NCBI RefSeq assembly: GCF_013128195.2
Contig: NZ_CP053452.2
Location: 558,001-622,000 of the forward strand
From: Frigoriglobus tundricola
Lineage (GTDB): Bacteria; Planctomycetota; Planctomycetia; Gemmatales; Gemmataceae
DNA: 64,000 nt
Direction of reading: 5' to 3'
How positions within the stretch are numbered: position 1 is the first letter of the stretch; every line of letters starts with the position of its first letter. The position numbers were made by a program, and so were the translations under genes. Below, piece by piece: positions 63,915 to 64,000 of this stretch. Under the pieces are notes generated by a model. That model was not told the DNA's origin and ran no database searches. It was given only the letters and a program-made list of their open reading frames with translations.

Positions 63915-64000
63915 CGTACCCTTGCTGTGACCGGAACGGGTGTGCCGGCATCGTACCAGCGCACGCGGTTCGCCGCGAGTCCACCCCCCAACCGAGGATG

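Overview
The window is high-GC DNA (roughly two thirds G+C by eye) from a planctomycete, most likely a Gemmata-like member of the Gemmataceae. The inference rests on a secreted FGly-type sulfatase, a DUF1080 glycoside-hydrolase-like protein, a Gemmata-type paralogous family protein (start TEVEWLACADPTPML), a surface protein with an N-terminal LExR-like motif, Ser/Thr kinase and ECF sigma factor genes, standalone WD40 proteins and multiheme cytochromes. Left third (1-19 kb): a cut-off VWA-like metallopeptidase, the sulfatase, DUF1080 protein, M41-like mini-protease, DNA methyltransferase, serA, a lipoprotein, a zinc-ribbon/DUF4190 membrane protein, prs (GTG start with a clear AGGAG), dprA, a large membrane protein, a Clp-N-only protein, a Uma2 nuclease-like protein, a ricin-like secreted protein and clpC.

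19.4-32.4 kb is shaped by one IS1595-family element present three times. One copy (20084-21134, plus) is inserted inside another (19431-21541, minus). The third (31142-32193) lies 12 bases past a cytochrome gene. All three have 8-bp target duplications that are intact. All three carry the same A6 run that breaks the transposase frame, and in one a second deletion restores it. Between the copies are a DUF374 acyltransferase, a pyruvate-kinase-like protein with an internal out-of-frame stretch, a 14-blade WD40 protein and a 10-heme cytochrome fused to LVIVD-type propeller repeats. A 196-bp nested palindrome follows the third copy.

32.6-46.9 kb is the most striking region, an electron-transfer island. 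Three 5-heme secreted cytochromes run leftward. From an AT-rich divergent control region, a glycine-rich secreted protein, a membrane protein with two His-x13-His pairs (di-heme b type), a 10-heme cytochrome (frame broken once), a fused NuoE-NuoF NADH-dehydrogenase subunit and a 911-residue iron-sulfur protein run rightward. The 911-residue protein has a NuoG-like N-terminus, two cyclic-nucleotide-binding domains and a four-cluster ferredoxin C-terminus. My inference is a cyclic-nucleotide-responsive NADH:multiheme-cytochrome transmembrane oxidoreductase. I know of no described complex with this make-up.

46.9-64 kb: a receptor-type Ser/Thr kinase, a small secreted protein, a double GlcG/HbpS heme-binding surface protein, an outer-membrane beta-barrel protein, and a partial complex I operon (nuoJ, nuoK, a small L7/L12-like membrane protein, nuoL, nuoM; no nuoN or nuoA-I here). 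Then come a small unknown protein, an ECF sigma factor and a GAF-PAS sigma-54 activator. nuoL carries an in-frame insertion of a dispersed palindromic repeat. No rRNA, tRNA, CRISPR array or prophage was recognised. Several single-base frame breaks (IS copies, pyruvate-kinase-like gene, 10-heme gene, glycine-rich gene) could be real decay or assembly indels.
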